In this document: piece by piece, positions 1 through 10,200 of the stretch
How positions within the stretch are numbered: position 1 is the first letter of the stretch
Layout of the letters: every line of letters starts with the position of its first letter
Origin: Ravibacter sp037191015
Lineage (GTDB): Bacteria; Bacteroidota; Bacteroidia; Cytophagales; Spirosomataceae
DNA: 64,000 nucleotides
Reading direction: 5' to 3'
Assembly: GCA_037191015.1 (NCBI GenBank)
Contig: JBBCKD010000014.1
Coordinates: 186,001-250,000, forward strand
Program-made: the position numbers and the translations under genes
The notes under the pieces: generated by a model
What the model was told of the DNA's origin: nothing
The model's database searches: none
What the model saw: only the letters and a program-made list of their open reading frames with translations

Positions 1-412
1 CTTCTCCACTGCCTATCACGCCAAAAATAGTCGGGTAAGACGAACCGGAGACACCATTGGTATACTGGATGGCTTTTTCAAGCATTAATTCCGCCCCTGC
101 CGGGAACACTACAATCTCCTCTATATCCGGTTCATCCAGCGTTTTTCTCGCCTCCGCATACTCCCAACCGGGATGCAGGCTATCCAGCAGGGTATAGGGA
201 TACCTGTCATTCGTGTTCGATCTAAATTTTTCCTTCAGCACGACCGTTTCCCGGTTCAGTATGACCTTTTTACCCACCCATTCCCTGAACGGCGGATACT
301 TGTCGATACCGGTAGATTTTGTCTTGATCGTGGCGTACAGGAAGAAGGCAAACAGGGAGATGCCCCCTATGATAAGCCCCAAGGTCACTTTTAAGATTCC
401 TTTGCCCGTCAT
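1..412 (-). CDS. Membrane-anchored hypothetical protein (C-terminus cut by window edge)
   Basis: An open minus-strand frame starts with ATG at 412 and runs without a stop to the window edge, so only the first 137 or so residues are visible. Residues about 5-27 form one hydrophobic segment (VTLGLIIGGISLFAFFLY), either a signal anchor or an uncleaved signal peptide. A soluble region follows with WVGKKVILNRETVVL and an acidic stretch near DEPDIEEIVVFPAG. I do not recognise the family. It lies downstream of the oxidoreductase pair in the same direction, separated from it by a strong inverted repeat at 479-510, so it probably has its own transcript. Confidence 0.6.
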   Translation of the reverse strand, partial: MTGKGILKVTLGLIIGGISLFAFFLYATIKTKSTGIDKYPPFREWVGKKVILNRETVVLKEKFRSNTNDRYPYTLLDSLHPGWEYAEARKTLDEPDIEEIVVFPAGAELMLEKAIQYTNGVSGSSYPTIFGVIGSGE

Positions 413-478
413 TCAAACAGGGATATAGCTTATGAAAATAACATCCGGATCAACAGATTATAAAAGGCTATTCGCAGC

Positions 479-510
479 CAATCGCATGCCCCATACGGGG
501 CATGCGATTG
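479..510. terminator. Perfect 14-bp inverted repeat, candidate terminator
   Basis: The arms 479-492 and 497-510 are exact reverse complements around a 4-nt loop (ATAC). The repeat lies about 105 bases beyond the stop of the dehydrogenase-like gene (616) and before the next minus-strand start (412). No T-run follows on either strand, so it is either a U-tract-less terminator or an RNA-stabilising hairpin. The inverted repeat is certain; the role is inferred. Confidence 0.5.
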
Positions 511-615
511 CATCGGTTCCCATTTTCCTATAGACAGATAGTGCTTGACGGCACATCTCTATGGGCGTACACAACTGAAGAGGTACCATCTCCCTCCCGA
601 GGGTGCAGCTCTCGG

Positions 616-1608
616 CTAACCCGTTCTCTTCTCCTCCAGCCGTCTCTTCACGATGTCTTCCGGGTAGCGGAGCGCCAGCTGCCGTATTTCATAGCTGAAC
701 TTAGTAAACGTCTCCTCCCACATTTTTGCTTCTTCTTCCGTATACTCATAGAACCCGTTCGCATTGGAGACGCCGTTGCCGCCTGCCTGAACGATATCGT
801 CGATCAGCTTCGGGACTTCCGTACCATTGTGAAGCGTAGGAAACAGGTCCTTCATCACGGTATGATAAGCTTTTACGCCCGTCAGATCCATCCAGCGGAA
901 CACCCCGACAAAAGTCATAAAATACCCGGCATTGTTCCGGCACGACCTGTCTACGTCTTCGATGGTGGCATACCCGTTTTCGACCAAGTTGATAGCCTCG
1001 CGGTACATGGCATACATCAGCCGGTTGGTAATAAACCCGCGGATATCCTTCCTGACCAGTATAGGCTCCTTACGCCATTTCAGGGCAAGCTTTTGCAGGT
1101 ATTCTCCCTGGCTGACGTCGCTGTCGTCCCCGCATATGATTTCCAGGAAGCGGGTCGTGTGGGCAGGTTCAGCCCAGTGCAGGCCCAAAAAACGCTTAGG
1201 GTGCCTGGTGTGCTTCTGCAAGACACTGATTGGTATGGCAGAGGTGTTGCTGGTCAGCAGGGCATTTTCATCAATGACCTGCTCTACCTTTTCGAACACC
1301 GACTTCTTTACCTCCAGGTTTTCAATCGTACATTCCAGTACCAGCTTCGCCTCTTTCAACAGTCCGTAGTCTTCGGTAATGGTCAGGTTTTCCAGGATTT
1401 CCTCCGGACTCCGGCTGATCAGTCCGTTTGACAGGGATTTGTCAAGGTGCTCTCTTATCCGGCTTCCGGCCAGCTTAAGATCGTCGCTTACGGGCGCCAC
1501 GGCTATTACCGGGTGTCCCGCGATCAGCAAGCAGGTGGTGATGCTGCACCCCATTAGGCCGAGGCCCACCACACCCACCTGGATATTGCGTGTTTCCAGC
1601 TCCGCCAT
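616..1608 (-). CDS. 3-hydroxyacyl-CoA dehydrogenase-like NAD(P)-binding oxidoreductase
   Basis: 330 residues, close to the usual length of short 3-hydroxyacyl-CoA dehydrogenase-family enzymes. A Rossmann motif is visible at residues about 11-20 (VGVVGLGLMG). LLTSNTSAIPISVL and the following GLHWAEPAH match the family's TSxxxI and catalytic His segments, but the usual HFFNP is replaced by HWAEP. A helical C-terminal domain follows (GFITNRLMYAMYREAINLVE). Such variants include lambda-crystallin and L-gulonate dehydrogenase types, so the substrate need not be an acyl-CoA. Its ATG overlaps the TGA of the upstream Gfo/Idh gene by one base (TGATG), indicating translational coupling and a shared pathway, perhaps sugar-acid or polyol oxidation. 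Confidence 0.8.
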   Translation of the reverse strand: MAELETRNIQVGVVGLGLMGCSITTCLLIAGHPVIAVAPVSDDLKLAGSRIREHLDKSLSNGLISRSPEEILENLTITEDYGLLKEAKLVLECTIENLEVKKSVFEKVEQVIDENALLTSNTSAIPISVLQKHTRHPKRFLGLHWAEPAHTTRFLEIICGDDSDVSQGEYLQKLALKWRKEPILVRKDIRGFITNRLMYAMYREAINLVENGYATIEDVDRSCRNNAGYFMTFVGVFRWMDLTGVKAYHTVMKDLFPTLHNGTEVPKLIDDIVQAGGNGVSNANGFYEYTEEEAKMWEETFTKFSYEIRQLALRYPEDIVKRRLEEKRTG

Positions 1609-2690
1609 CAGATCTTAACGACGTTACCGGTTTTGACAGATTCGTCGCAGGCAAAAGCGATCTGCAGGCTGTTGACCGCATCCTGTAAATGATCTGTCAG
1701 ATCGATGTCCTCGCGGATAGCCTTGAGGAAATACCGCTGCTCCCTGTTGCAAAGCTCCTGGTGGTCAGGCTCATCCTGCAGGTTGATCCAGGTATCTTCT
1801 TTGGCAAAACGTTCGTTTTCATCGAGATCGGCGTGGTGGACCAGCAGCGACTCTGTTTTGGTATGCGCTTCGATAGAATCCGACTTCCCGGTTCCTCCCG
1901 CATCCTTGGCAACGATCGAAACGGATCCTTTAGGGCCGAACACATCCTTGACAAAGAAAGCGGTTTCACTTACCATCGGCCCCCAGCCTGCCTCATACCA
2001 GCCTACTGAGCCGTCTTCGAACCTGATCTGGAGCTGGCCGTAGTTGTAGTTGTCTGACGGTATCTCGTCTGTCAGGCGCGCCCCGATCGCGCTCACCTGT
2101 ACCGGCTTGCTGCGCACCATCTGGCACATCACATCGATATAATGTACGCCGCAGTCTACGATAGGGCTCAGGCTTTTCATCAGGTTGCGGTGCAGCGTCC
2201 ACATCGCCGTATCGCTCTGCTGGTTGAGGTTCATTCTCATCACAAGCGGCTTGCCCAGCTTTTGGGCTTCCTCTATAAAGCGCTCCCATGACGGGTGATG
2301 GCGCAGTATATAACCAACTACAACCTTCTTATTGAGCCTTTTAGCGGCAGCTGCCACGCGGGCGGCGGCTGCAACCGAATCTGCTATCGGTTTTTCCACA
2401 AAAACGTGGGCTCCGGCTTCCATTGCCTGTATAGCATAGGCTTCATGCGTATCGGGATAGGTAGAAATACAGACCGCGTCTGGCTTCGTTTCCTCCAATG
2501 CCTGCGTATAGTCGCTGTAGAGCGCGTATCCCCCGCCCAGCTTTTCATTCAGCACTTCCTTGCTTTTTCCTGTTGTAACAATACCGACTATTTCAAAGCC
2601 ATCTTCTGTGTGATACGCCATGGCATGGGAGCTCCCCATGTTACCGGCTCCTACCACAAGCACTCTTAAAGGTTTAGTTGATTCTGACAT
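1608..2690 (-). CDS. Gfo/Idh/MocA-family oxidoreductase
   Basis: 360 residues. The N-terminal Rossmann fold shows LRVLVVGAGNMGSSHA (residues about 8-23), and the diagnostic EKPIA motif sits near residue 101 (VFVEKPIADS). A C-terminal alpha/beta substrate domain follows, with a YIDV-containing segment after DCGVH. Family members oxidise or epimerise sugars, inositols and sugar acids with NAD(P). No signal peptide is seen, so it should be cytoplasmic. ATG at 2690 is the first start; the stop overlaps the next gene's ATG by one base. The exact substrate cannot be read from sequence. Confidence 0.88.
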   Translation of the reverse strand: MSESTKPLRVLVVGAGNMGSSHAMAYHTEDGFEIVGIVTTGKSKEVLNEKLGGGYALYSDYTQALEETKPDAVCISTYPDTHEAYAIQAMEAGAHVFVEKPIADSVAAAARVAAAAKRLNKKVVVGYILRHHPSWERFIEEAQKLGKPLVMRMNLNQQSDTAMWTLHRNLMKSLSPIVDCGVHYIDVMCQMVRSKPVQVSAIGARLTDEIPSDNYNYGQLQIRFEDGSVGWYEAGWGPMVSETAFFVKDVFGPKGSVSIVAKDAGGTGKSDSIEAHTKTESLLVHHADLDENERFAKEDTWINLQDEPDHQELCNREQRYFLKAIREDIDLTDHLQDAVNSLQIAFACDESVKTGNVVKI

Positions 2691-2805
2691 TACAAAAAGA
2701 ATAAATAGTTAAGAAAATCTTTCAGCACAAATATAACACGCATTATCCTGTAAAACCCCAATGTACCTTTCAAATAGTAAACCCGAATCCCTTAAAAACA
2801 GAAAG

Positions 2806-2835
2806 CCCGGTGATCGGGCTATGATGATCACCGGG
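2806..2835 (-). terminator. Terminator hairpin after the T9SS surface-protein gene
   Basis: The 10-bp arms 2806-2815 and 2826-2835 (CCCGGTGATC and its complement) pair around a 10-nt loop. On the minus strand the hairpin follows the stop at 2870 and is followed by a T-rich stretch (CTTTCTGTTTTT), as expected of a rho-independent terminator. Confidence 0.75.
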
Positions 2836-2869
2836 TTTCTATTTACCGTGTTTTACTGGCTTTTTACAA

Positions 2870-5800
2870 CTATTTCACGATAAAGCCTTTAGTGACAACA
2901 TCCCCGTTTTTGCCGGTTACACGTACGAAATACTGTCCGGCAGGCAGGTTTCCTACATCAAGCGTGTTATCGCTCTGCAACTTACCTACCTGCATTTGAA
3001 TACCAGTGACACTGAATACGCCCACAGAAAGGATATCCGATTCAGACAGCCTGACGGTCAGTCTGCCATTTACTGACGGGTTGGGATATACCAGCAGGCT
3101 GCCCCTGCCTGAACGGATATCCGCTACCACCATCCTGCTGTATTCGTACCGGCCGTCGACATCGATCTGTTTCAGGCGATAGTAATTCCTGCCGGCTTGC
3201 GGCGTTGCATCACTGAAGCTGTAGTTCAGCCTCACGCTGCTCTCCCCTGTTTCCGACTTGCCGTTTACAAAGCCCAGCCTGGTCCAACTGTGTCCGTCAG
3301 CGCTGCGCTCAACATCAAAGCCCATGTTGTACTGCTCGCTCACTGTAGCCCAGTTGAGCGTAACGGCACTGCCTTCCTGGTAGCCATTGAAATGCAGCAG
3401 GCGTACGGGAAGCGCTTCCTCGTCAACACAGTTGCTATGACAGTGAGCCCCGTCGAAACCAGAACCTCCGGGAATATCAGGCGTATCGGCTAGTTTTGTC
3501 CGTGCACCGGTTGTAAGGTCAAATTTGTAAAACCCGCTGCTATTAGATATGCCATAAATTCCATTACAGGCACCCATCATGGCTCCAAAAACACCACCGC
3601 CGGAACCTCCTATAGCGCTTACAGCTCCATTGGCCGGATCCAGGGATGTCAGTGCCCCGGTAGTATTATTCACACCGTAAAACTTCGCAGTGGTCACATC
3701 CCATGCTATATCAGAAACAGCAGCATTTGAGCTCAAGTCAATAACCTGATCGACGGTTTTGCCGGCAACGTTTATCTTATACATCTTGCTTGTCTGATTC
3801 TGCGTAACATAGAGCATACCGGTACCCGGTATAAAATCTCCCGAATTATATTCGAAATCGGCGGGAAGGCCTGTTACAGAACCCAGATCGGCGGCAGCAC
3901 CCGTGGCATCTACTCTCACCAGGCGGTAGTTAGCAGAAATTCCATAAATAAACCCATCCTGAGAGTTATAGCCTGCCGCATTGTATTTAAGAGATGCAGT
4001 ACCCATAGAAGCCGTTGTGATAGGATTTCCTGAGTAATCTACATCAACTAGCTGGGTAACACTGGCGCCATGGGTATGGAACATTTGATTTTCATTACAC
4101 CCTATGGAACCGACGGGAGCATCATTGTATCCATATGTGATGTATTGGTTGCCCGGTTGTGCATCAAAGTCGTAAGAATGCATCCAATTATCAGCTTCGA
4201 AAGTACCGGACACGGTTCTAACGTTGGTAGTAAAGTCCCCATCGTCTGCAATGATCATGTATACACTTTTCGTTCCGTCGAAATTTGCGCCATAAGCCGA
4301 AAGATCGGCACCGAAGTGCAGAGCTTCGGCGCTGTTTGTCCGCTGGGCGAGCCAAATACGCTGGATTCTTTCCAGCCCTGGCAGATCAGTCAGCAATATC
4401 GTGTTCGTATTGGCATTGTCACCAAGCAGGAAGTAGGTTCTGTCATTGGCAAATCCGCTACGCGAGCCATCGTGGTTCGGCGATGTGAAATCATTGTCGG
4501 TCGCTATAGTAAGGATGCTTCCTGCATTGACGCTGGAGGATACCTTTTGATGAAAAGCTCCCACATCTTCTCTGGCCAGACCGAATACATTGTGGTAGTA
4601 ATCTTCATTTGCCGTTCCATTCCACACGGTGTTTCCACCGGCATCCAGATAATCGCGGTTTGCGGCTTTGCTTAGGGTTTGCCCCCATTTGATGGCAAGG
4701 TAGGACTCTACCCTGTTCATCTGTTCGTCGGTAAGCTTGGTATCAAACACCATCATCTCGTTCTGCTGCCCTACGTACGAAGAATAATTGCCATCAAGCC
4801 CTACTCTGAGATCACCAACCACACTTGTATTGGTATTCCAGGTATGCAGCGCATCGTGGCTAACGTAATTTCCGTTGAGCGATGTCGCAATCAGGTTCTC
4901 CCCAAAGGGGCCTGCCCCGTTGAGCCAGCCGCCCCCGCCGACGAAGTTCCCATCTGCAACTGCAGGGATACCAGCTGTGCTGGTTGCCCAATTGCCCCCA
5001 ACATTTCCTAAGAATGTAAGGTTGTTCGAAGTAATATAAAGCCCCGGATAATCCAGGTTGCTACCAAACCCAAACAATGCCCCGGAAGAATTGGTCGTTT
5101 TTCCGGCGGAGAACAGCGTTCCGGTGCTACGCGTCAGGATATCACCCTTATCTGCGACAAGATAATCCAACCATGTATTGTTACCGTCGAAAGTAACTGT
5201 TGGGTTAAAGTTTGTTAATGCGGTGCTGTTCGAGAACACCGGACGGTTGGCTGCTGTAGCCTGCTTCAAGTCAAATCCACGATAGTTGAATTCGTTCCAC
5301 TGGGCTACGGTCTGTGCGTCGCCTGCCGGAATAGTGCCCCCGTCAGAATACACATTAGCATCAGCCCTGTACCAGGCCGCAGTTGCTACACCTCCCGGCG
5401 CAAAAGAACCCTGAAACGCGCCAAAAGTGAAATATGAGCCATTGGCCAGCGCTACGTCTGCATAGTTGTAAACCACTCCGTTTACAGTAACTTCGTTGCC
5501 GGTCATTAATGTAGCGGCGTCGCCACCATCGATAGCAGCATCGTCACTTTGTATCAAACTAAGGTTGTTCAATCCTTTTGGCCAGGCTACACGTACGGTG
5601 CCTACGCCATTGTTCTCCACTTTCCAGATAGCAGGGAAGTGATGTGTAATATTAGAAAGTCCCGAAACAGCTACGCTTGGGGATTTCCCCAAGCCGTTGT
5701 CGCCCCACAGTAGAAACTGTCCGTCGCTTAGCCCTGCAGAGTTACCGGCATTGGTGTTGGCAAGCCCAGTGGTGCTTATCAATACTTGTTGCCCCGGATT

Positions 5801-6733
5801 GGTACTCCAGGATTGCTTTTGGTGCAGGGCACCGTTGTCGTCGCGGGCTATACCGGCTATATTATTGTGATAGCCAGCGTTGGTAGTGGCTGTCCACACG
5901 GGGCTGCCGGCAGAGTTTACATAGTTTCTGGCGCCATTGGCATAAGTGCTGCCGTACTTTACGGATAAGTAGGTTTCCACCCTGTCCATTTGCTCGGAAG
6001 TCAGTCTCTGTTCATATACCAATATTTCGTTCAACTGGCCGTTTATAGAGCCATAATTGGCAAATCCAACCTGAAAGTCTCTGTAGCCGGTAAATGTATT
6101 GACATTGGCGATATTGTTATGAAAAGCACGAATACCGTTTAAGGAAACGTCCGCTGCTAAATTAATAGAACTGCTTCCTGCTTCGTTTTCCCAACCTGCA
6201 CCTATCGTAGAATAATGTTGCGCGACAAAATCATTACTACTTACTCCATCAAAATCTCCGAAGGAGTAGAATAATAATTTGTTATTATAACTATGCAGTC
6301 CCGGAAAATCCTCCGTACCTGCTCCGAAACCGGCAAGATCTGCGTTGCTCACACTATTCCAGTACCCTGCTGCATAAATGCTTCCGTTTGCCCTGTCTAT
6401 CATATCGATGCCGTCAGGCGCTGTCCAACGCATCCATCGACTACCGGTAAACGTTAAGGTAGGATTGAAGTTGGCAAGCGTAGTGGCGTTGGAAAATACG
6501 GGACGCCAGCCTGCGGTAGCCTGCAGCAACGGAAAGCTGCCTACCTGGCTGTTCCACTGCTGTACAGTACCGTTGTCAGAAGCAGCGGTCGCCCCTGCAT
6601 CGGCATACACGCCGGCACCAGCCCTGTACCATGCTGCCGGGGCCACGCCGCCAGGATTCTGTGCCCGCACGCCTGACAACGCGGAAAACACCAGCGCCAC
6701 GAAGAAAAATTTCGTGTATAGGTTTTGACTCAT
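2870..6733 (-). CDS. Large T9SS-secreted surface protein with paired LamG-like modules
   Basis: 1287 residues. An N-terminal signal peptide ends near VRAQ. Two homologous modules follow, each opening with GGVA-PAAWYRA or GGVATAAWYRA and containing NPTLTF/NPTVTF, a loop naming a flat WNS/WNE core, and EQMDRVE-YLSVKYG or EQMNRVE-YLAIKWG. They resemble concanavalin/LamG-type domains of cell-surface proteins. A later segment (about 870-1110) has repeated NxxxGxxYGI/FYGVNN elements resembling the DUF6923 propeller-like domain. The C-terminus LLVYPNPSVNGRL...KGFIVK is a type A T9SS sorting domain, so export through PorSS and surface attachment or release is expected. Role is unknown: an adhesin or glycan-binding protein is plausible. 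A hairpin terminator follows the stop. Confidence 0.8.
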   Translation of the reverse strand: MSQNLYTKFFFVALVFSALSGVRAQNPGGVAPAAWYRAGAGVYADAGATAASDNGTVQQWNSQVGSFPLLQATAGWRPVFSNATTLANFNPTLTFTGSRWMRWTAPDGIDMIDRANGSIYAAGYWNSVSNADLAGFGAGTEDFPGLHSYNNKLLFYSFGDFDGVSSNDFVAQHYSTIGAGWENEAGSSSINLAADVSLNGIRAFHNNIANVNTFTGYRDFQVGFANYGSINGQLNEILVYEQRLTSEQMDRVETYLSVKYGSTYANGARNYVNSAGSPVWTATTNAGYHNNIAGIARDDNGALHQKQSWSTNPGQQVLISTTGLANTNAGNSAGLSDGQFLLWGDNGLGKSPSVAVSGLSNITHHFPAIWKVENNGVGTVRVAWPKGLNNLSLIQSDDAAIDGGDAATLMTGNEVTVNGVVYNYADVALANGSYFTFGAFQGSFAPGGVATAAWYRADANVYSDGGTIPAGDAQTVAQWNEFNYRGFDLKQATAANRPVFSNSTALTNFNPTVTFDGNNTWLDYLVADKGDILTRSTGTLFSAGKTTNSSGALFGFGSNLDYPGLYITSNNLTFLGNVGGNWATSTAGIPAVADGNFVGGGGWLNGAGPFGENLIATSLNGNYVSHDALHTWNTNTSVVGDLRVGLDGNYSSYVGQQNEMMVFDTKLTDEQMNRVESYLAIKWGQTLSKAANRDYLDAGGNTVWNGTANEDYYHNVFGLAREDVGAFHQKVSSSVNAGSILTIATDNDFTSPNHDGSRSGFANDRTYFLLGDNANTNTILLTDLPGLERIQRIWLAQRTNSAEALHFGADLSAYGANFDGTKSVYMIIADDGDFTTNVRTVSGTFEADNWMHSYDFDAQPGNQYITYGYNDAPVGSIGCNENQMFHTHGASVTQLVDVDYSGNPITTASMGTASLKYNAAGYNSQDGFIYGISANYRLVRVDATGAAADLGSVTGLPADFEYNSGDFIPGTGMLYVTQNQTSKMYKINVAGKTVDQVIDLSSNAAVSDIAWDVTTAKFYGVNNTTGALTSLDPANGAVSAIGGSGGGVFGAMMGACNGIYGISNSSGFYKFDLTTGARTKLADTPDIPGGSGFDGAHCHSNCVDEEALPVRLLHFNGYQEGSAVTLNWATVSEQYNMGFDVERSADGHSWTRLGFVNGKSETGESSVRLNYSFSDATPQAGRNYYRLKQIDVDGRYEYSRMVVADIRSGRGSLLVYPNPSVNGRLTVRLSESDILSVGVFSVTGIQMQVGKLQSDNTLDVGNLPAGQYFVRVTGKNGDVVTKGFIVK

Positions 6734-7235
6734 TGTTATTGTTGTTTAAAAGTGAATGTAAACTATTTAAATGTGTATAGGCTTTCAGTATATTTTACCG
6801 GGAATTCCGTTGAGACAAACCTGTACCCGGCTACAAGAAAAGCTTCAATATTTGCCATGTCTATTTGACCCACAAATACAGCGAATATCAGCTATACAGA
6901 CAGAAGAAAAACCTTTCAACAAACAGAGAGAAATTTGCCAAAGTTTATGTAGCACACTGCGGCTTACAGGGTTAGCGTGCTATTCTTATCAAATTACAGT
7001 GAAATTCTTGTCAAACAACGAAACGAAAAAGCGACCCGTTTGCATAATCCGGGACGCCGCCTTTACTTTATTTTTGCAGTTTTAATACAGGTCGTTAAAA
7101 GACAATCTGTTTCTAATCCCTTTACCAAATGAAGCTTCCCTTAACTTGTCTGCTGGTTGAGACTTTCACCAGCTTTACCCACGCCCCCGATAACCCGGCA
7201 AGCATAGGCAATGATTCCATATTTATTCCGTTGCC
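6734..7235. other. Divergent intergenic region between surface protein and HTCS gene
   Basis: About 500 bases separate two divergently transcribed genes and should contain both promoters. The only promoter-like element I can point to is TATTTTTG at 7069-7076, which fits the Bacteroidota -7 consensus TAnnTTTG on the plus strand. It lacks a well-spaced -33 element and would imply a leader of about 150 bases for the HTCS gene. No gene is seen in this stretch. Confidence 0.35.
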
Positions 7236-10200
7236 GTGAAAGTCAATCTATTCTACACAACATTGTTGGCTTTCGGCTTTTGGATTTCTGAAACAAGTGC
7301 CCAGGTGTTCAGACATTTTTCCGAAAGGGAAGGAGCCCCTGTAACCACGGTAATGGCAATAACACAGGATCATGAAGGCTTTCTGTGGTTTGCAAGCTCA
7401 AGAGGGCTTTACCGGTATGATTCAAAAGTATTTAAAAAGTATATATATGATGCCGGAAGACCCGGTTCGATAGCTTCAGACTATATACAGAGTATCTACT
7501 GTGATTCAGAGGGAAGACTTTGGATAGCGACCTGGGCCGGACTGAGTTTATACAACCGGGAAAGTGATACTTTCACGACATTCAAACATGATGCTGCCAA
7601 CCCGGGCTCACTAAGCAGCAACAGGGTGTTATGCATGGTCCAGGATAGTGAAAAGAAGATATGGGTCGGTACGGCGAGAGGACTCAATGAGGCTGTGATG
7701 GAAGAGGGGAAGATCAGGTTTGTCAGGGCCCGGCATCAGCTGACCGACTCCACGCAACTCATAAGAAGCATGGCAGCCGGTAAAGATGGCGAGCTCTGGC
7801 TCGGGACCGGGCAGGGGTTGGTACGTGTGAAAGGCACTGAAGCGAGGCTCATGACGGGAAACGGCGATCAACAGTATCCGGCCGGTAATCAGATCAATTC
7901 CCTCCATCCTGACGAGAAAGGCGCCCTCTGGCTTGGGACCAGCCGGGGAGTGTTTCGATTTGATACGATCCGCAACCGGTTTTCCCGTGTAGAAGGGGAA
8001 AAATACGATGCATCTTTTTCGGGTGTTTACGGGATAGCGGAGGATAGCGCCAACAAACTGTGGATGGCGACAGAGTCAGGATTGCTTTTTCTGGACCCTT
8101 CGACCGGCAATATCAAAAGGTTCCGGCATGAACGGGGAAACAGCAATAGTCTGGCCGATGAAGTATTGTATGCCGTATATATTGATCGCCGGGGAGGGCT
8201 ATGGCTGGGTAGCTATCACCTGGGGGCGAGTTACCTGGATAGGGGCTTGCCTGACTTCACAAAATGGCCCGTCAAACCGGAAAATGATCGCTATGAATCC
8301 TTTTTAAACGGCTGGATAGGCAACGCCGGCAGCAACGGGATGTGGACCATTTCCGGCGATTATAGCGAATTGATCTCGGTTGACCGGGAAAACGGCAGCA
8401 TTTTTTCTTCCGACCTGAGCCCGTTAAAGTCAACGGGATACTATACTTTTTTCGTTGACAGATCGGGTGTGCTATGGTGCGGGGGGAATTTTTTACTGAC
8501 TTCTTTTGATCTGAAGACACGTAAAACAGTGCATTACACCCTGCCGCCTTCCGATCGAAAAGATAGTCCCGGGAGAGGAAGGGTCCACGTCATATTTGAA
8601 GATAGCCGCGGTATGCTCTGGGTGGGGGGTGTCTTTGGCTTTATGAGTTTTGACCGCCAAAAAAGGGATTTCGGGCGCGCCGACTCCCGGGACTTCATTT
8701 ACTCGGCTATGGAAGATTCCGCCGGAAACCTCTGGTTTGGTGGCAAATCATTTGTTTTTGTTTTAAAAGCAGGCACCGAAACAGTAAATGCACTGGATAT
8801 TGACAGCACCGCATTTTCGGACAACCCGAAGGCTGCACGCCGTATCGCGCAGGACCCGTCCGGAAGAATCTGGATTGCCAGTGAACAGGGATTACAGTTG
8901 TACGATGCTGAAAGTGATAAACTGAAGCTGTACACCGAAGATGCCCCGGAGTTGCTGAACTACACCATAGACATCCAGGTCGATTCCCGCGGGTATCTCT
9001 GGCTCAACGGTGAACACCATCTGGTAAGATATCATCCTGATAAAAGAACGGCTCAGGTTTACGACTATCGAGACGGATTGCCTCAAAACGGGCTTTTAGT
9101 ACTGAGTTCCTCAGTGAAAGATGAAAATAGCTATCTTTATTTTCCTACCAACAACGGGGCGTTCAGGTTTGACCCCGAAAAGATAAACGTGCATAACGAA
9201 AGCTCCCCGATAGCACTTACTTCCCTGAAACTGTTCAATCATCAGGTATGGACGGGCGATCAGACAGGGATCCTGAAGCGCTCCATTGAAACGACCAGGG
9301 AGATTGTCTTTCGCTATGACCAGAACATTTTTGCCCTGGAGTTTGCGCTGCTGAATTACGCCCGATCCGAAAGAAACCAGTATGCCTATAAGCTGGAAGG
9401 ATTTGAAAAAGACTGGAACTACGTAGAAACCCCTTCTGCCACCTATACCAACCTGCCTTCCGGCACCTACACCTTTATGGTCAAAGCGGCCAACGGCGAC
9501 GGATACTGGAATCCCGAACCGCTGAAGGTGCAGATTGTGGTGCTTCCCCCCTGGTGGAAAACCTGGTATGCCTATCTTTTCTATACGTTGATCCTTGCGG
9601 GTATTGTGTACGTCATCAACCGGTTTTTCTGGCTGAGAAGGGTAGTCAGGCAGGAAAATGAGCTGTATCATGCCAAGCTGGATTTTTTCACCAACATTTC
9701 CCATGAAATACGGACCCATCTCTCGCTCATCAGCGGACCCGTGGAAAAAGCCTGGGAATTGTCAGAAAATGATGATAAACTCAGGGGATTTCTGACGTAT
9801 GCCAAAAACAACTCCGACCGCCTGTTGCTGCTGGTCAACGAGCTGCTGGATTTCCGGAAAATCCAGAACAGCAAAACCAGGCTGTGGATCGGTGAGCACG
9901 ACGTGGCAGCCGTAACACGGAATATCCTTGCTTCATTTGAGCATCTCGCCTCGAAAAAAGGCATTACGGCCAGTGTAGAAAGTCCGGAGCAGCCAGTTAT
10001 GCTATGGTTTGACCTGTCGCAGATACAAAAGGTTTTCTATAACCTGCTGGGCAATGCCTTCAAGTTTACGCCGGAAGGGGGCCGGATTTCGATCAGGATC
10101 ACCGAGGAATTAAACCGTGTAACCATCGAAGTAAGGGATAACGGTCCCGGTATAGCCCCGCAATATCTCGACCGTTTGTTTATCAACTTCTTCCAGGTCT

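Noticed and set aside
502..1431. Long plus-strand frame opposite the dehydrogenase-like gene
   Set aside because: It lies antisense to a clear family member and has no recognisable motif; shadow of codon bias.
9690..9725. HEIRTH in the HTCS kinase as a defective H-box (Pro replaced by His)
   Set aside because: The phosphorylated His and flanking residues are intact, and I recall this variant from other Bacteroidota HTCS proteins.
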